A stretch of 6,609 bases of DNA. It comes from Burkholderiaceae bacterium (GTDB lineage: Bacteria > Pseudomonadota > Gammaproteobacteria > Burkholderiales > Burkholderiaceae). The position numbers and the translations under genes are program-made. The notes beneath the pieces were generated by a model. That model was not told the origin of the DNA. It saw only the letters and a list, made by a program, of their open reading frames with translations, and ran no database searches. Shown here piece after piece: positions 1 through 6,589 of this stretch. How positions within the stretch are numbered: position 1 is the first letter of the stretch; every line of letters starts with the position of its first letter. The DNA lies in NCBI GenBank assembly GCA_947371415.1, contig CANBPJ010000096.1, positions 1 to 6,609 on the forward strand, given 5' to 3'.

Positions 1-462
1 GCTTCTAGTATTGCTAACTCAGCGCAGATGAAGGCCTGCTGGACAATGATGGCATACCTTCCAAACCAACTGACGACAGACTTTGATGCAGCATTTATCA
101 ATCAAGAAATCATCAGCTGGATTTGTCAATATGGATCGAAACCAATGCATCAAGGAAATAGGTGGACTATCCATGCAAGTCCAGCCTGGAGCCAAGAGAA
201 TGTGGAGCTTAGCAAAGAAGATGCTCAAGCTCATATGATGGAATGTTTGACGAAGCTTGGGTTTAACTGTCATGATGCCGAAATCAGCATGCACCGCTGG
301 CGCTACGCAAGCGGAGGTCTGGATAATTCAATCGGCTTTCTTTCACTACCAGATATTGGTTTAGGGCTCTGTGGAGACTGGCTTAACGAGGGCAGAGTCG
401 AAGGTGCTTGGTTAAGCGGACTCGATTTGGCCTCGAAAATAAATAACAGCTATAAAAACTAG
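1..462 (+). CDS. Renalase-like NAD(P)/FAD-dependent oxidoreductase, C-terminal part (5' end outside window)
   Basis: The frame is open from base 1 to a TAG at 460-462, giving 153 codons of a gene that begins upstream, so an ATG at 28 is internal and not the start. The visible part has the features of bacterial renalase-like flavin amine oxidase family proteins (COG3380 type). These are WTIHASPAWS (visible residues 55-64), HRWRYA (98-103), and the C-terminal flavin-contacting stretch GLCGDWL followed by GRVEGAWLSG (about 122-140). The N-terminal Rossmann dinucleotide-binding motif must lie outside the window, so FAD binding is inferred from the family. Members are probably soluble oxidoreductases, and the bacterial substrate is generally not established. 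The gene converges on moaE with one base between the two stop codons, so it is not part of the molybdenum operon. Family assignment is fairly sure. No precise function is claimed. Confidence 0.82.
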   Translation, partial: ASSIANSAQMKACWTMMAYLPNQLTTDFDAAFINQEIISWICQYGSKPMHQGNRWTIHASPAWSQENVELSKEDAQAHMMECLTKLGFNCHDAEISMHRWRYASGGLDNSIGFLSLPDIGLGLCGDWLNEGRVEGAWLSGLDLASKINNSYKN

Positions 463-463
463 A

Positions 464-922
464 TTAACTCCATTTAGCCATTGCAGCATCGTCAGTCACA
501 CGGGCATCAACCCATCTTGCACCTTCTGGAGTCTCTTCTTTTTTCCAAAACGGGGCTGCTGTTTTGAGGTAGTCCATGATGAACTCACAAGCAGCAAATG
601 CTTCACCTCTGTGCGCGCTGGTGACTGCTACCAAAACGATTTGGTCTTGCGGCAGTAAAGGCCCCACTCGATGGATAACTAGCGTCCCGTAAAGATCCCA
701 GCGGCCTCTAGCCTGCTGGATGATTTCCTCAAGAGATTTTTCAGTCATACCGGGATAGTGCTCTAGCGTCATGCCTTTCACTTGGCTGCCGTCATTCATA
801 TCACGCACAGTGCCCACAAAAGTCACTACCGCACCTACGCGAGGATCATCTTTGCGCAGCGCTTTGACCTCAGTCGTTAAATCAAAGTCTACCTCTTGAA
901 TACGAATGAAATCATTCTGCAT
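464..922 (-). CDS. moaE: Molybdopterin synthase catalytic (large) subunit MoaE
   Basis: MoaE is the large subunit of the MoaD2-MoaE2 molybdopterin synthase, a cytosolic enzyme that converts precursor Z (cPMP) to molybdopterin using sulfur carried on the MoaD C-terminus. The protein is 152 aa, close to the E. coli length of about 150. Family landmarks are AVVTFVGTVR (31-40), LEHYPGMTEK (53-62), VTSAHRGEAF (100-109), IMDYLKTAAPFWKKE (115-129) and TPEGARWVDAR (131-141). K120 and K127 correspond to the E. coli active-site lysines 119 and 126, and R40 and R105 match conserved arginines. I chose the ATG at 922. The frame stays open upstream to an ATG at 964, but the 14 extra residues lie inside moaD and have no family match. 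The start lies one base after the moaD stop, with a GGTGG ribosome binding site inside moaD. It appears to be the last gene of the operon. Confidence 0.96.
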   Translation of the reverse strand: MQNDFIRIQEVDFDLTTEVKALRKDDPRVGAVVTFVGTVRDMNDGSQVKGMTLEHYPGMTEKSLEEIIQQARGRWDLYGTLVIHRVGPLLPQDQIVLVAVTSAHRGEAFAACEFIMDYLKTAAPFWKKEETPEGARWVDARVTDDAAMAKWS

Positions 923-923
923 C

Positions 924-1181
924 TTAGCCACCAGTAACCGGAGGGAAAAAGGCGACTTCAGCACCTTCTACTAGTGAGGTAGTGTCTTTAACCATCTCTT
1001 GATTTAAGGCACAACGAATAACTTTTCCGGTAGCCAACACTTCAGACCAAGGATTCCCTCGCTCAATAAGATGACCCCTTAAGTCCGCAATCGTTTTTAT
1101 ATTATCCGAAACGGTAATATTTTCACTGGAAAGCCCGAGACCCTCCCTTAAGGAGGCAAAGAATCGTAGTTCAAGTTTCAT
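924..1181 (-). CDS. moaD: Molybdopterin synthase sulfur carrier (small) subunit MoaD
   Basis: MoaD is an 85-aa ubiquitin-fold sulfur carrier. Its C-terminal Gly-Gly is adenylated and thiocarboxylated, then inserts into MoaE to donate the dithiolene sulfur of molybdopterin. The sequence shows the family start MKLELRFFASLRE (1-13), the ALNQEMV segment (58-64) and the C-terminal tail FFPPVTGG (78-85) ending exactly in the required diglycine. The length agrees with E. coli MoaD (81 aa). I place the start at the ATG at 1181. A frame extension to an ATG at 1250 would add 23 non-homologous residues and overlap moeA by 17 bases. No clear Shine-Dalgarno sequence precedes 1181. The upstream gap to moeA is 52 bases, the longest inside the cluster. 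Downstream, moaE starts one base after the stop, which suggests coupled synthesis of the two partners. Confidence 0.93.
   Translation of the reverse strand: MKLELRFFASLREGLGLSSENITVSDNIKTIADLRGHLIERGNPWSEVLATGKVIRCALNQEMVKDTTSLVEGAEVAFFPPVTGG
928..932 (-). promoter_or_regulatory. moaE ribosome binding site inside the moaD Gly-Gly codons
   Basis: The minus strand reads GGTGG-CTAAG-ATG: a Shine-Dalgarno-like GGTGG, 5 bases, then the moaE start at 922. The same bases form the two C-terminal glycine codons (GGT GGC) of moaD. The site supports the moaE start at 922 over the longer frame from 964. Confidence 0.55.
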
Positions 1182-1233
1182 AGGTGAATCGTATTCTGAT
1201 TTGCTTAGACTTGTTGGGCTTACTGAATTGAAT

Positions 1234-2481
1234 TTAGCTGAGCAAGGCATTAAAAGGAATGTATTTCACTATATCCCCCGCCTTGAATGCCTGTCCCGGA
1301 GGGCAATCTACCAAACCATCACCCCATGAGGCGCTCGTAAGAACCCCGGAACTTTGATTAGGGAATAGATCTAAGCCGCCCTGTGCATTAATCTTGACGC
1401 GTAGGAATTCATTGCGACGATCCGCTTTGAGCCAATCAAAATCCGCACGCATTGGGTAAGCCTGAACTCGGTCTTCCTCTCTACCCTGCAACTTCAGAAT
1501 GAATGGGCGTACGAATAATAAGAAGGTCACAAAACTCGAGACTGGGTTGCCAGGTAATCCGATGAACCAGGCTTCTGTCCCACCCTCTTTTGCGCCCTCT
1601 GATTTTCGGACGGCGCCAAATGCGAGCGGCTTGCCTGGCTTAATCGCGATTTGCCATAGATCTAATCTACCTTCAGCAGTGACCGCAGGTTTGATGTGAT
1701 CCTCTTCGCCTACTGAGACACCTCCAGAAGTGATGATGAGGTCATGATCTTTGCTGGCTTTGCGCAAAGTCTCTCTTGTAGCGTTGAGATTATCAGGAAC
1801 AATCCCAAAATCAGTAGCATCACAACCTAGAGATTTGAGGCAAGCCAACAAAGTATCACGATTGGAGTTGTAGATGCCACCTGGTTTCAACGACTCACCG
1901 GGAAGAGATAATTCATCGCCGGTGAAGAATGCAGCAACCCTCACTCTGCGCTTCACATTTAAGTGCGTTAGACCAGCAGAAGCAGCAACACCCAGCTCTT
2001 GCGGACGTAAAAAGCTACCTGCCCTGAGGGCTGTTTTACCAGCAGTGAGATCTTCCCCCTGCTTGCGAATCCACTGGCCTACTGTTGGAGCAATATTGAC
2101 TTGTACCTGATCGGCCGATCCTTCTGGAATCATGCAGTCCTCTTGCATTACCACCGCGTCTGCACCTGCAGGAACTGGAGCCCCAGTAAATATTCTGGCG
2201 GCAGTCCCTGGTTCAAGTTGCCTGCCCATAGAGCCCGCCGGAATACGTTGCGCAATCTTCAGAATGCTTCCTGGAGTTTGGGTATCTGCAGTACGCAATG
2301 CATACCCGTCCATCGAGGTGTTATCAAGCGGTGGCACATCCACCAAGCTATTGATATTCTCAGCAAGTACACGTCCTAGTGCAGCTTGCATCGCCAGGTT
2401 CTCACTCTCATCTACGGGCTTTGCGTGTGAGAGCAAGTGGTCTAAAGCCTGCTGAGCAGTCAACATCGGAGGCTTAGTCAT
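1234..2481 (-). CDS. moeA: Molybdopterin molybdotransferase MoeA (gephyrin-like)
   Basis: MoeA inserts molybdate into adenylylated molybdopterin, the last common step of molybdenum cofactor synthesis, in the cytosol. The protein is 415 aa, similar to E. coli MoeA (411 aa). The N-terminal MoeA domains carry NTSMDGYAL (54-62) and RIFTGAPVPAGADAVVMQED (96-115). The MoCF/MogA-like molybdopterin-binding domain shows FTGDEL (186-191), GGIYNSNRDTL (201-211), TSGGVSVGEEDHIK (251-264), KPGKPLAFG (281-289) and GLPGNPVSS (308-316). The C-terminal domain IV has NQSSGVLTSASWGDGLV (375-391) and PPGQAFKAGD. D58, T99, E190 and D261 match conserved E. coli residues D59, T100, E188 and D259. A hydrophilic insert of about a dozen residues (roughly 293-304, KSEGAKEGGTEA) sits before the GLPGNP loop. 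The start is 12 bases after thrC and has no evident ribosome binding site, so M6 (ATG at 2466) is a possible alternative start. Confidence 0.95.
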   Translation of the reverse strand: MTKPPMLTAQQALDHLLSHAKPVDESENLAMQAALGRVLAENINSLVDVPPLDNTSMDGYALRTADTQTPGSILKIAQRIPAGSMGRQLEPGTAARIFTGAPVPAGADAVVMQEDCMIPEGSADQVQVNIAPTVGQWIRKQGEDLTAGKTALRAGSFLRPQELGVAASAGLTHLNVKRRVRVAAFFTGDELSLPGESLKPGGIYNSNRDTLLACLKSLGCDATDFGIVPDNLNATRETLRKASKDHDLIITSGGVSVGEEDHIKPAVTAEGRLDLWQIAIKPGKPLAFGAVRKSEGAKEGGTEAWFIGLPGNPVSSFVTFLLFVRPFILKLQGREEDRVQAYPMRADFDWLKADRRNEFLRVKINAQGGLDLFPNQSSGVLTSASWGDGLVDCPPGQAFKAGDIVKYIPFNALLS

Positions 2482-2493
2482 GGTGTAATTTAT

Positions 2494-3936
2494 TTAATTA
2501 AGATGAGTGGTGATGAAGTTTTTGACTTGATTGACATCAGCATCGATATTTTCAACGCGCTGTGGCAAAGACTTAATATCTTTAAATGCTGCCGGGCACT
2601 CTGCAGGGCGGCCTAAAGCGATTTCAATCGTCTCTTCAAACTTAATCGGTAATGCTGTCTCGAGAACCAACATTGGGACCCCAGCTTGCAAATGCTTACG
2701 CGCTACCTGCACGCCATCTGCCGTGTGAGTATCAATCATGACGCCATAGCGTTGATCAACATCACGAATGGTCTCTAAACGATTTTCGTGGGTGCTACGT
2801 CCAGACTGGAAGCCATACTTCGCCATCTCTTTGAAGACGGCATCTTTTGAAATATCAAATCCACCAGCTTCATCTACTTGCTTGAACATACCTGCAGTGG
2901 TTTTGCCGTCCTGACCCATGAGGTCGAAAACAAAGCGCTCAAAGTTACTTGCTTTGGAGATATCCATAGAGGGGCTGGAGGTATGTAAAGTCTCAGCGGA
3001 CTTACGCGCCCGATAAACACCGGTGCGGAAGAACTCATCAAGAACGTCATTCTCATTGGTAGCTGCAATCAAATGCGCGATCGGTAAGCCCATCATGCGG
3101 GCAATGTGGCCAGCGCAGATATTGCCAAAGTTACCGGATGGCACAGTAAAAGAAACTTTTTCAGAGCTAGACTGAGTGGCTAGCAAATAGCCTTGAAAGT
3201 AATACACCACCTGAGCCACCACACGACCCCAGTTAATAGAGTTCACAGTACCGATTTGGTGATTGGCTTTAAAACTATGGTCGTTACTCACTGCCTTCAC
3301 AATATCCTGGCAATCATCAAATACACCAGCTACTGCCAAGTTAAAAATATTGGGATCTTGCAAGGAATACATTTGTGCAGATTGGAAGGCGCTCATCTTG
3401 CCGCGTGGCGACAGCATGAAAACCTTCACACCCTCTTTACCTCGCATCGCGTACTCAGCAGCGCTACCAGTATCGCCAGAGGTAGCACCCAAAATATTCA
3501 GCTTCTGGCCCTTTTTCTTCAGGGCATATTCAAAGAGGTTGCCGAGTAGTTGCATCGCCATGTCTTTGAAAGCCAGTGTTGGACCATTTGATAAGCTCAA
3601 CAAGCCAATGCGCGTACCTTGCTCTTCGCCCAACCAATGCAATGGCGTAATGTCTTTAGCGTTATCTTGAGCACGGCCGTTGCAATAGACCTGCTCGGTA
3701 TAGGTTTTACGCAATAAAGCACGTAAATCATTTTCCGGAATGTCATCGCAATACAGACTTAAGACCTCATAAGCGAGATCGGCATAAGACAAGCCTCGCC
3801 AAGAATCTAACTGCTCTTTGCTGACCTGCGGATATTCAGTCGGCAGGTATAAGCCGCCGTCTGGAGCCAAGCCACCAAGCAGAATTTCTAGAAAGGATTG
3901 TTGTGGGCTATTGCCCCGAGTCGATTGGTAACGCAT
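2494..3936 (-). CDS. thrC: Threonine synthase ThrC
   Basis: ThrC is a PLP enzyme converting O-phosphohomoserine and water to threonine and phosphate, the last step of threonine synthesis, in the cytosol. The 480-aa protein is longer than E. coli ThrC (428 aa) and fits the longer type found in Pseudomonas and betaproteobacteria. It opens with the family start MRYQSTRG, followed by GGLAPDGGLYLP (21-32). The PLP Schiff-base lysine is K124 in GPTLAFKDMA (118-127). ATSGDTGSAA (151-160) and the phosphate-binding loop VPSGNFGN (265-272) are intact. NENDVLDEFFRTG (294-306) and SPSMDIS (321-327) are further conserved blocks. The gene begins 7 bases after the hom stop, with no visible Shine-Dalgarno sequence, so reinitiation after hom is plausible. 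Its substrate needs homoserine kinase, which is not encoded in the window. Confidence 0.97.
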   Translation of the reverse strand: MRYQSTRGNSPQQSFLEILLGGLAPDGGLYLPTEYPQVSKEQLDSWRGLSYADLAYEVLSLYCDDIPENDLRALLRKTYTEQVYCNGRAQDNAKDITPLHWLGEEQGTRIGLLSLSNGPTLAFKDMAMQLLGNLFEYALKKKGQKLNILGATSGDTGSAAEYAMRGKEGVKVFMLSPRGKMSAFQSAQMYSLQDPNIFNLAVAGVFDDCQDIVKAVSNDHSFKANHQIGTVNSINWGRVVAQVVYYFQGYLLATQSSSEKVSFTVPSGNFGNICAGHIARMMGLPIAHLIAATNENDVLDEFFRTGVYRARKSAETLHTSSPSMDISKASNFERFVFDLMGQDGKTTAGMFKQVDEAGGFDISKDAVFKEMAKYGFQSGRSTHENRLETIRDVDQRYGVMIDTHTADGVQVARKHLQAGVPMLVLETALPIKFEETIEIALGRPAECPAAFKDIKSLPQRVENIDADVNQVKNFITTHLN

Positions 3937-3943
3937 GTTTATA

Positions 3944-5254
3944 TTAGGACAAATTTTCTAAGCGGATCTTCACTACTTCGCCAGCAACCGTTTTCAGATT
4001 CTGGATTTCTTGAATCGCTGCAAGCATGTGCTTTTCTTTAGTCTCGTGAGTAAGGGCAACCAAATCCGTTTGACTCTCGCCCTCATCCGCCTCTTTTTGT
4101 AAGAGCGCATCAATCGAGATGCCATGGGCAGCTAAGATCTTCGTGATGTCAGCCAAAACGCCAGCTTGGTCTGCCACGCGCAAGCGCAGGTAATAACTGG
4201 TGGTAATTTCACCCATAGGCAATACAGTGATATCGCGCACTGCATCCGGCTGAAATGCCAAGTAAGGAACACGGCTCTCAGGGCTCGCACCCAATAAACG
4301 GGTGATATCCACCAAATCGGCAATCACAGCTGAAGCAGTTGGCTCAGAGCCCGCACCTTTACCGTAGTACAGCGTAGTGCCCACTGCATCTCCAAATACT
4401 TGGACGGCATTCATGGCGCCTTCAACGTTTGCAATTAAACGCTTAGTCGGAATCAATGTTGGATGAACGCGCAGCTCTACACCAGTAACAGTCTTTTTCG
4501 CGATACCAAGCAACTTAATGCGATAGCCTAATTGCTCGGCATATTTAATATCAATTGCATCTAGCTTGGTAATCCCTTCGACGTGTGCTTTTTCAAACTG
4601 CATCGGAATTCCAAATGCAATTGCGCTCATGATGGTTGCTTTATGAGCAGCATCAACGCCTTCAATATCAAAAGTCGGATCTGCTTCTGCGTAACCCAAA
4701 CGTTGCGCCTCTTTCAATACGGTTGCAAAGTCTAAGCCTTTATCGCGCATCTCAGAAAGAATGAAGTTAGTTGTGCCGTTAATGATGCCGGCGATCCATT
4801 CAATGCGGTTCGCAGTCAAACCTTCGCGAAGCGCTTTAATGATTGGAATACCGCCAGCAACAGCAGCCTCAAACGCTACCATCACACCCTTTTCGTGGGC
4901 TGCTTTAAAGATTTCATTACCGTGAACAGCGATCAGAGCCTTATTGGCTGTCACCACATGCTTACCAGCAGCAATCGCCTCTAGCACCAAGTCTTTAGCA
5001 ATACCGTAACCACCAATCAACTCAACCACGATATCGATCTCAGGATTGTTGATAACGGCACGAGCATCACTCACTACTTGAGCATGGTCTTTTACCAATT
5101 CTTTGGCACGCTCCACATTGAGATCAGCTACGGTATTAATGCGAATGCCACGACCAGCACGACGAGTAATTTCATCCTGATTGCGCTCGAGAACAGTGAA
5201 TACGCCACCACCTACAGTGCCAATACCTAATAGACCAACTTGAATCGGTTTCAT
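3944..5254 (-). CDS. hom: Homoserine dehydrogenase (monofunctional, with C-terminal ACT domain)
   Basis: Hom reduces aspartate 4-semialdehyde to homoserine with NAD(P)H, at the branch leading to threonine and methionine. The 436-aa protein has an N-terminal nucleotide-binding fold starting GLLGIGTVGGGV (7-18, GxGxxG type) and VTANKALIA (101-109) with conserved K105. The homoserine dehydrogenase signature runs from A183 to K205 and includes GYAEADPTFDIEGVDAAHK, with K205 in the catalytic position. A C-terminal ACT domain (about 352-430, beginning near YYLRLRVADQAGVLADI) suggests feedback control by threonine, known for this class but not demonstrated here. It has no aspartokinase domain, unlike E. 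coli ThrA. The ATG overlaps the alaA stop in an ATGA and is preceded by AAAGG 4 bases upstream, so translation is probably coupled to alaA. Confidence 0.97.
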   Translation of the reverse strand: MKPIQVGLLGIGTVGGGVFTVLERNQDEITRRAGRGIRINTVADLNVERAKELVKDHAQVVSDARAVINNPEIDIVVELIGGYGIAKDLVLEAIAAGKHVVTANKALIAVHGNEIFKAAHEKGVMVAFEAAVAGGIPIIKALREGLTANRIEWIAGIINGTTNFILSEMRDKGLDFATVLKEAQRLGYAEADPTFDIEGVDAAHKATIMSAIAFGIPMQFEKAHVEGITKLDAIDIKYAEQLGYRIKLLGIAKKTVTGVELRVHPTLIPTKRLIANVEGAMNAVQVFGDAVGTTLYYGKGAGSEPTASAVIADLVDITRLLGASPESRVPYLAFQPDAVRDITVLPMGEITTSYYLRLRVADQAGVLADITKILAAHGISIDALLQKEADEGESQTDLVALTHETKEKHMLAAIQEIQNLKTVAGEVVKIRLENLS

Positions 5255-6510
5255 GATGCCTTTGTTGCTGTTGAATTAGCCGCTTTACGACTATGTTTTT
5301 GACGATAACGCTCTAGAAAACGTGCAAGACGGCCAATCGCCTCGGTGATCACATCTTCATGAGGCAAGAACACTACACGGAAGTGATCTGGCTTTGCCCA
5401 GTTAAATCCTGAACCTTGAACCAGTAATACTTTTTCTTCTTTTAGAAGGTCAGCTACAAATTGCTGATCATCTTCGATTGGGTACATTTCTGCATCTAGC
5501 TTCGGAAACAAATACAAAGCAGACTTTGGCTTAACGCAAGTCACCCCAGGAATCGCTGTAATGAGCTTCCATGCGAGATCGCGCTGTTTCGCCAAGCGGC
5601 CACCTTCAGCTACCAAGTCGTTAATGCTTTGATAACCACCCAAAGCTGTTTGAATGGCGTATTGACCTGGCACATTGGCGCACAGGCGCATCGAGGACAA
5701 CATGTTGAGACCTTCGATGTAATCTCGAATCATCTCTTTATCACCTGAAACCACCATCCAGCCCGCACGATAGCCACAAGAGCGGTAGTTTTTAGACAAG
5801 CCATTAAAGGTGATCGTCACCACATCGGTAGACAAAGATGCCAAGGAAATGTGTTTCTCTTGGTCATACAACATCTTGTCGTAAATCTCATCAGCAAACA
5901 GAATCAAGCCATGCTCACGCGCAATTGAAGTTAACTCTGTCAGCACCTCTTTGGAATAGATCGCACCAGTAGGATTATTGGGATTAATCACCACAATCGC
6001 CTTAGTGCGAGGTGTAATCTTTTTACGTAAATCTGCGAGATCGGGTGCCCACTCTTTAGACTCATCACATAAGTAATGCACTGGAGTACCTCCAGACAAA
6101 CTCACTGCGGCAGTCCACAACGGGTAGTCAGGTGCCGGAACCAAGACTTCATCGCCAGTATTGAGCAGTGCGTTCATAGCAATCACGATGAGTTCGGAAA
6201 CGCCATTACCCGTATAGATGTCATCCAAAGTGACGCCTTGAATGCCTTTTTCTTGGCAATACTGCATGATTGCCTTGCGAGCCGCAAAAATACCCTTGGA
6301 ATCGGAGTACGCTGAGGCATTACTCAAGTTGCGGATCATGTCCAACTGAATCTCTTCAGGAGGATCAAAGCCAAAAACACCGACATTACCGATGTTTAAT
6401 TTGATGATTTTGTGGCCCTCTTCCTCCATCCGCTGAGCGAGCTCCAGCACGGGTCCGCGTATGTCGTAACAGACGTGATTGAGTTTTTCGGACTTTAGGA
6501 TCGGTTTCAC
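5251..6510 (-). CDS. alaA: Glutamate-pyruvate aminotransferase AlaA (PLP fold type I)
   Basis: AlaA is a cytosolic PLP aminotransferase making alanine from pyruvate and glutamate, or the reverse. From recalled sequence it aligns with E. coli AlaA (405 aa) along nearly its whole length, including KLNHVCYDIRGPVL (9-22), GNGVSELIV (101-109), PAPDYPLWTAAVSLS (125-139) and HYLCDES (145-151). Active-site residues are present: Y129, N179 in NPNNPTG, D207 and Y210 in ADEIYDK, Schiff-base lysine K240 in NGLSKNYR, phosphate-binding R248, and carboxylate-binding R378 in HFRVVFLP. The start is a GTG at 6508-6510, supported by alignment of the first 20 residues with E. coli. No good Shine-Dalgarno sequence precedes it. 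The last roughly 17 residues (RQKHSRKAANSTATKAS) are a basic, low-complexity tail beyond the E. coli end. It is the first gene of the cluster and overlaps hom by 4 bases. A related alanine or branched-chain aminotransferase specificity cannot be excluded. Confidence 0.92.
   Translation of the reverse strand: MKPILKSEKLNHVCYDIRGPVLELAQRMEEEGHKIIKLNIGNVGVFGFDPPEEIQLDMIRNLSNASAYSDSKGIFAARKAIMQYCQEKGIQGVTLDDIYTGNGVSELIVIAMNALLNTGDEVLVPAPDYPLWTAAVSLSGGTPVHYLCDESKEWAPDLADLRKKITPRTKAIVVINPNNPTGAIYSKEVLTELTSIAREHGLILFADEIYDKMLYDQEKHISLASLSTDVVTITFNGLSKNYRSCGYRAGWMVVSGDKEMIRDYIEGLNMLSSMRLCANVPGQYAIQTALGGYQSINDLVAEGGRLAKQRDLAWKLITAIPGVTCVKPKSALYLFPKLDAEMYPIEDDQQFVADLLKEEKVLLVQGSGFNWAKPDHFRVVFLPHEDVITEAIGRLARFLERYRQKHSRKAANSTATKAS
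5259..5263 (-). promoter_or_regulatory. hom ribosome binding site (AAAGG) inside alaA
   Basis: The minus strand reads AAAGG-CATC-ATGA. The purine run lies 4 bases before the hom ATG and within the last codons of alaA, just before the ATGA stop/start overlap. It is one of only two recognisable Shine-Dalgarno sites at the internal junctions of the cluster. Confidence 0.5.
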
Positions 6511-6557
6511 AATAAATTAAAGGGTAAGTTCTTGAAATCTAGGAAAAAACAGCTGGC

Positions 6558-6563
6558 TATAAT
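6558..6563 (+). promoter_or_regulatory. Candidate -10 element (TATAAT) of the rightward gene
   Basis: A perfect sigma-70 type TATAAT lies 26 bases before the GTG at 6590, which would put a transcription start near 6570 and a leader of about 20 bases. The best -35 match upstream is TTGAAA at 6532-6537, but the 20-base spacer is longer than the usual 16-18. Recognition would therefore depend on the strong -10 or an activator. This is inferred from sequence only. Confidence 0.4.
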
Positions 6564-6565
6564 CC

Positions 6566-6577
6566 TCATAATTATGA
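6566..6577. repeat. 12-base perfect palindrome TCATAATTATGA in the divergent promoter region
   Basis: The 12 bases are their own reverse complement. The palindrome lies between and across the two candidate divergent promoters, spanning the predicted rightward transcription start and the leftward -10. It could be a small operator, or an incidental result of a CATAAT hexamer on each strand. No known regulator can be named from it. Confidence 0.4.
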
Positions 6578-6579
6578 CA
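6571..6579 (-). promoter_or_regulatory. Candidate extended -10 element (TGTCATAAT) for the alaA operon
   Basis: On the minus strand the sequence reads TGT-CATAAT, an extended -10 (TGn plus a 5/6 match to TATAAT). It would start transcription near 6564 and give a leader of about 54 bases before the alaA GTG. A weak -35 (TTGAAG, at about 6596-6601 on the plus strand) is 19 bases away and overlaps the start of the divergent gene. No threonine-rich or alanine-rich leader peptide and no attenuator hairpin is visible in the leader. Confidence 0.35.
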
Positions 6580-6589
6580 GAGAGTCCAT

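Noticed and set aside
19..294. Minus-strand open frame of 91 codons opposite the oxidoreductase.
   Set aside because: The opposite strand encodes conserved family motifs in this region, and the antisense product resembles nothing I know.
546..566. Inverted repeat CAAAAC - 9 bases - GTTTTG near the 3' end of moaE, considered as a terminator.
   Set aside because: The stem is only 6 pairs and AT-rich, there is no T-run after it on either strand, and it lies in the coding sequence for the conserved APFWKKE segment.
923..964. Longer moaE beginning at an ATG at 964 (14 extra residues, overlapping moaD by 41 bases).
   Set aside because: The extra residues have no counterpart in MoaE, whereas the ATG at 922 gives the family length and has a GGTGG site 5 bases upstream.
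1182..1250. Longer moaD beginning at an ATG at 1250 (23 extra residues, overlapping moeA by 17 bases).
   Set aside because: MoaD proteins begin close to the RFFASLRE segment, and the ATG at 1181 gives 85 aa as expected. The extension looks unlike any MoaD sequence and has no ribosome binding site.
2482..2560. AT-rich thrC/moeA junction considered as an internal promoter for the molybdenum genes.
   Set aside because: I could not find a -10 and -35 pair with acceptable matches and spacing. The AT-richness alone is not evidence.
3193..3670. Overlapping plus-strand open frames of 118 and 135 codons opposite thrC.
   Set aside because: They are antisense to well-conserved thrC codons, with no recognisable domain and no ribosome binding site. 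They are shadows of the real gene.
6511..6564. alaA leader considered as an amino-acid attenuator or riboswitch.
   Set aside because: At about 54 bases it is too short. It has no run of threonine, isoleucine or alanine codons and no paired terminator/antiterminator stems.
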